This document shows positions 4,359 to 6,073 of a stretch of 6,073 nucleotides of DNA, piece by piece (within the stretch, counting starts at the first letter, position 1; every line of letters begins with the position of its first letter). A model generated the notes under the pieces. That model was given only the letters and a program-made list of their open reading frames with translations. It did no database searches and was not told where the DNA came from. The position numbers and the translations under genes were made by a program. The stretch is from Candidatus Magasanikbacteria bacterium RIFCSPLOWO2_02_FULL_44_11 (GTDB lineage: Bacteria; Patescibacteriota; Patescibacteriia; Magasanikbacterales; GWA2-37-8): contig MFQK01000051.1 of NCBI GenBank assembly GCA_001783035.1, forward strand, positions 1 to 6,073, written 5' to 3'.

Positions 4359-4930
4359 GTGTGGTATTTACGGATCACCGCCGTCACGACCGCGGCAATG
4401 TTTAATTCGTCTTGCGGAATAATCGGCGAATATTTTTTATTGGCGGCAACCAAGATGGTTTGCCGGCCACGTTTCTGGAAATATTTAAGGGTCCATTGCT
4501 GGTCTACTTCCGCGATCACCACATCCCCTTCTTTTGGGGTGCGCCCACGCTCGACCAGAAGCATGTCACCCGGGCGAATACCGGCATCGATCATTGAATC
4601 GCCGGAAACTTTCAACATGTACGTCGCTTCCCGATTATGGATGAGCCAATCTTCGAGGCCAATCGTATCGATCAATTCTTCTTCGGCCGGCGATGGCCAA
4701 CCAGCTTCCACAGTACCTAAAATCCGGAGCTCGCGAAATCGCTTACCGGGAATGAGCTTGCCGGCGGCATCTTTCGTGAGCAAATCGGCTTGCCTAAACC
4801 GCTCCACCAACCGATATACCGCGTTGGTCGATCTAAAACCGGTTAGCTTTAACATTTCACGATACGATGGCAACCGTTTGCGTTCCCGATAAAACCTGGC
4901 GATAGAAGAAAAATATTTTGGCGTTGTCAT
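4355..4930 (-). CDS. lexA: LexA-type self-cleaving SOS repressor, 191 aa
   Basis: Repressor of the DNA-damage response. Residues 1-65 form a winged helix-turn-helix; PSYREMLKLTGFRSTNAVYRL (21-41) matches the LexA recognition region (GFRS-NAV). The C-terminal half is an S24-type LexA/UmuD peptidase: the scissile bond is Ala76-Gly77 in TVEAGWPSP, the catalytic Ser112 lies in SGDSM, and the catalytic Lys149 in WTLKYF. RecA filaments on single-stranded DNA trigger self-cleavage in this family. ATG 4930 is preferred over an upstream in-frame GTG (4960), because that codon lies inside the operator and upstream of the -10 box (4939-4944). With the start of transcription near 4932, the message is leaderless or nearly so. 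The gene forms an operon with the polymerase gene downstream through a four-base overlap, like umuDC, but here the first partner keeps its DNA-binding domain. Length is close to E. coli LexA (202 aa). Confidence 0.93.
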   Translation of the reverse strand: MTTPKYFSSIARFYRERKRLPSYREMLKLTGFRSTNAVYRLVERFRQADLLTKDAAGKLIPGKRFRELRILGTVEAGWPSPAEEELIDTIGLEDWLIHNREATYMLKVSGDSMIDAGIRPGDMLLVERGRTPKEGDVVIAEVDQQWTLKYFQKRGRQTILVAANKKYSPIIPQDELNIAAVVTAVIRKYHT

Positions 4931-4938
4931 ATGAAGGT

Positions 4939-4967
4939 AGTATAGTGAACATTTGTTCACTCGTCAA
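4939..4967 (-). promoter_or_regulatory. SOS promoter of lexA-dinP with a LexA box in the spacer
   Basis: On the minus strand: TTGACG (4967-4962), a 17-base spacer, TATACT (4944-4939). The spacer is filled by the perfect 16-base dyad GTGAACA-AA-TGTTCAC (4945-4960). Its core GAAC-N4-GTTC matches the LexA/DinR box of Firmicutes and Actinobacteria rather than the CTG-N10-CAG box of Proteobacteria. LexA bound here would occlude polymerase, so lexA regulates itself and the polymerase. Confidence 0.9.
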
Positions 4968-5115
4968 TAGAACCGTCGCAACGCAAAAACTCCGCATACT
5001 CAACTTCTTCCGTAGTGACAACCGGATTTTTACGGCTTACGACATAGGTAATTTACCTATAACTTGTAGATTATTTTAAGTCAAAAAACATAAGCTCGCC
5101 CATAAAAGCAAATGG
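4968..5115. other. Intergenic region between divergent lexA and the lipoprotein gene
   Basis: It contains a 17-base palindrome, ATAGGTAA-T-TTACCTAT (5044-5060), with perfect eight-base arms and no T run, a candidate operator. A 31-codon minus-strand frame (5052-4960) without a usual start codon reads somewhat like protein, but is too short to call. Confidence 0.4.
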
Positions 5116-5124
5116 TGCTATACT
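5116..5124 (+). promoter_or_regulatory. Extended -10 promoter of the DUF3298-type lipoprotein gene
   Basis: TGC-TATACT is an extended -10 element (TGn plus hexamer at 5119-5124). No convincing -35 box is present at the right distance, as is common with extended -10 promoters. The start near 5131 leaves a leader of about 15 bases without a Shine-Dalgarno site. Confidence 0.55.
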
Positions 5125-5145
5125 TCATCGCAATTAAAGCGATTT

Positions 5146-5865
5146 ATGAAAATAATAAAAATCGTCCTTCTAAGCGCCATTTTACTTCTCCCTGGCTGCG
5201 GCCTCGTTGGCGATAAAGCGGCGCCAGTTCGGCAGCCTGCGGAAACAACGCTGGCTTTTACCGAATTTACAAGACATACCGAATCAAATGTTAACATTAT
5301 CGATGTATCATACCCCATCTTTGAGAAACTTAATGATGTCAATATTGTTATCCGGGAGCGTGTCGATACTTATGTTGATGAGTTTGAAGAAAATAGCGAA
5401 CTAGGAAACGAGGAAGAAAAGAGCAGCTTAGCAATTAATTTTACGCCCGTCCTAATTACTCCAAAGATAATCAGTATCACTTTTACTGTGTATACTTACT
5501 ATGTCGGCGGCGCGCATGCCTTAACTTATAAATCGCCATTCAATTATAGTCTGGAAGAAGATCGTGAGCTTTCTCTCGATGATTTGTTTAGCGACAAAGA
5601 AGAGGGGTTAGAATTTTTATCTTTATATAGCCGACAATACCTCCAGTCCGTGCTAACGGACGGCGAAATGGTCAGCGAAAGTGGCACAGCCCCCGATGAA
5701 CATAATTTTTCCGATTTTAGTATTCAGGAAGACGGTACAATTACCTGGTATTTTATACCCTACCAGGCCGCATCTTTCGCCAACGGAATACTCGAGATGA
5801 AAATCGCTCACGATGTGATTAAGGACAAACTTTCGCCGGAGTTCCTGACTCTTTTAGGCAAATAA
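5146..5865 (+). CDS. DUF3298-type (RsiV/PdaC-like) lipoprotein, 239 aa
   Basis: An N-terminal signal (MKIIKIVLLSAILLLPGC) ends in a lipobox, LPGC, so the mature protein starts at lipidated Cys18 and faces the outside of the membrane. A polar linker (19-45) leads to a DUF4163-like part (about 46-110, with FEKLNDVNIVIRERVDTYVDEF) and then a DUF3298-like part: YYVGGAHALTYKSPFNY (118-134), LSLDDLF (142-148), FSDFSIQEDGTITWYFIPY (188-206) and the AASFANG turn (208-214). In known proteins this pair of domains occurs in the extracellular part of the anti-sigma factor RsiV, where it binds lysozyme, and beside the peptidoglycan deacetylase domain of PdaC. Here it stands alone, with no catalytic domain or cytoplasmic anti-sigma region, so a cell-wall or ligand-binding role is only inferred. 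It has its own promoter and a modest terminator (5893-5918). Confidence 0.82.
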   Translation: MKIIKIVLLSAILLLPGCGLVGDKAAPVRQPAETTLAFTEFTRHTESNVNIIDVSYPIFEKLNDVNIVIRERVDTYVDEFEENSELGNEEEKSSLAINFTPVLITPKIISITFTVYTYYVGGAHALTYKSPFNYSLEEDRELSLDDLFSDKEEGLEFLSLYSRQYLQSVLTDGEMVSESGTAPDEHNFSDFSIQEDGTITWYFIPYQAASFANGILEMKIAHDVIKDKLSPEFLTLLGK

Positions 5866-5892
5866 ATTCGCTGGTTTTTTTCTCCACAGGAT

Positions 5893-5918
5893 GCCACCGT
5901 AACAAGATGGCTGTTTTT
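5893..5918 (+). terminator. Weak terminator after the lipoprotein gene
   Basis: GCCACC (5893-5898) pairs with GATGGC (5906-5911) with one mismatch, then TG and five T. It lies close to the guaB promoters. An earlier run of seven T (5876-5882) has no strong stem before it. Confidence 0.4.
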
Positions 5919-5926
5919 GTATAAGC

Positions 5927-5955
5927 TTGTTATAATGAGAGGCGGCGCGTATAAT
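5927..5955 (+). promoter_or_regulatory. Overlapping promoters for guaB
   Basis: Proximal: TTGTTA (5927-5932), 17 bases, TATAAT (5950-5955), giving a start near 5962 and a leader of only about seven bases. Distal: an extended -10, TGT-TATAAT (5929-5936). Both hexamers are perfect TATAAT. There is no Shine-Dalgarno site before the ATG at 5969. Confidence 0.6.
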
Positions 5956-5968
5956 TAACCACTTTCCT

Positions 5969-6073
5969 ATGACTAAGCCCATTTCTCTCGCCTTGACCTA
6001 TGATGACGTACTCATCCGCCCGCGTCGATCAAGTTTAACATCACGCCAGGAAGCAAATACCAAAACGCGGCTC
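5969..6073 (+). CDS. guaB: IMP dehydrogenase, N-terminal 35 residues (cut by the window end)
   Basis: IMP dehydrogenase oxidises IMP to XMP with NAD+, the committed step of guanine nucleotide synthesis, in the cytoplasm. Only the first 35 codons are visible. After MTKPIS they read ALTYDDVLIRP, the hallmark opening of the family (LTFDDVLL-P in well-studied members), then SSLTSRQEANTKTRL, which fits the usual stretch ending in TRL at the start of the barrel. The catalytic Cys loop and the CBS domains lie beyond the window, so completeness cannot be judged. The start ATG follows two perfect TATAAT boxes without a ribosome site. GMP reductase shares a similar beginning and remains a less likely alternative. 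Confidence 0.85.
   Translation, partial: MTKPISLALTYDDVLIRPRRSSLTSRQEANTKTRL

Noticed and set aside
4957..5052. 31-codon minus-strand frame reading SRKNPVVTTEEVEYAEFL and ending in the LexA box
   Set aside because: It reads somewhat like protein but has no ATG, GTG or early TTG start, is closed upstream by TAA, and overlaps the lexA -35 box; at most a decayed remnant.
1..6073. CRISPR array, integrase, transposase or integron attC sites
   Set aside because: No regularly spaced direct repeats, no recombinase motifs and no paired attC core sites were seen on either strand.

Overview
The window looks like a chromosomal piece of an uncultivated, small-genome bacterium, most plausibly Patescibacteria (CPR, Parcubacteria-like). 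This is an inference from gene style: short, spaced genes, little use of Shine-Dalgarno sites, promoters lying almost on the start codon, a 93-residue HU-like protein, and a LexA / Y-family polymerase pair. No rRNA or other marker fixes the taxonomy.

Layout. 1-516: an AT-rich orphan gene. 517-1310: a block that looks like a self-contained cassette. It holds two tandem hairpin/terminator units (579-689), a promoter (700-728), a visibly GC-richer Cys-rich lipoprotein gene with a strong ribosome site (777-1184), and a terminator region (1238-1300). 1316-1561: the C-terminal part of a membrane protein with no start codon, apparently cut at the cassette edge. 1562-2408: a small basic protein and an HU-family nucleoid protein, each behind a good sigma-70-type promoter; HU ends in a clear terminator. 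2451-2810: a two-helix membrane protein followed by a long stem-loop with competing pairings.

2823-3058 has no protein gene but is the most structured stretch. It has a promoter, a 20-bp helix joining bases 2859-2878 to 3003-3022, a perfect internal terminator-like hairpin, and a 3' tRNA-like module ending in CCA with the G3-U70 and A73 features read by alanyl-tRNA synthetase. It matches no RNA family I can name; tmRNA is the closest in parts, but the order of the parts is wrong for it.

3060-4967 (minus strand) is a compact SOS operon. LexA and a Y-family DNA polymerase overlap by ATGA and are driven by a promoter whose spacer holds a Gram-positive-type LexA box (GAAC-N4-GTTC). After DNA damage, LexA self-cleavage would derepress both genes. 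5146-5865 encodes a DUF3298-type lipoprotein. 5969-6073 is the start of guaB (IMP dehydrogenase), cut by the window edge.

The genes do not form one pathway. The firm functional unit is lexA-dinP; the most novel candidate is the structured RNA that abuts the 3' end of that operon.
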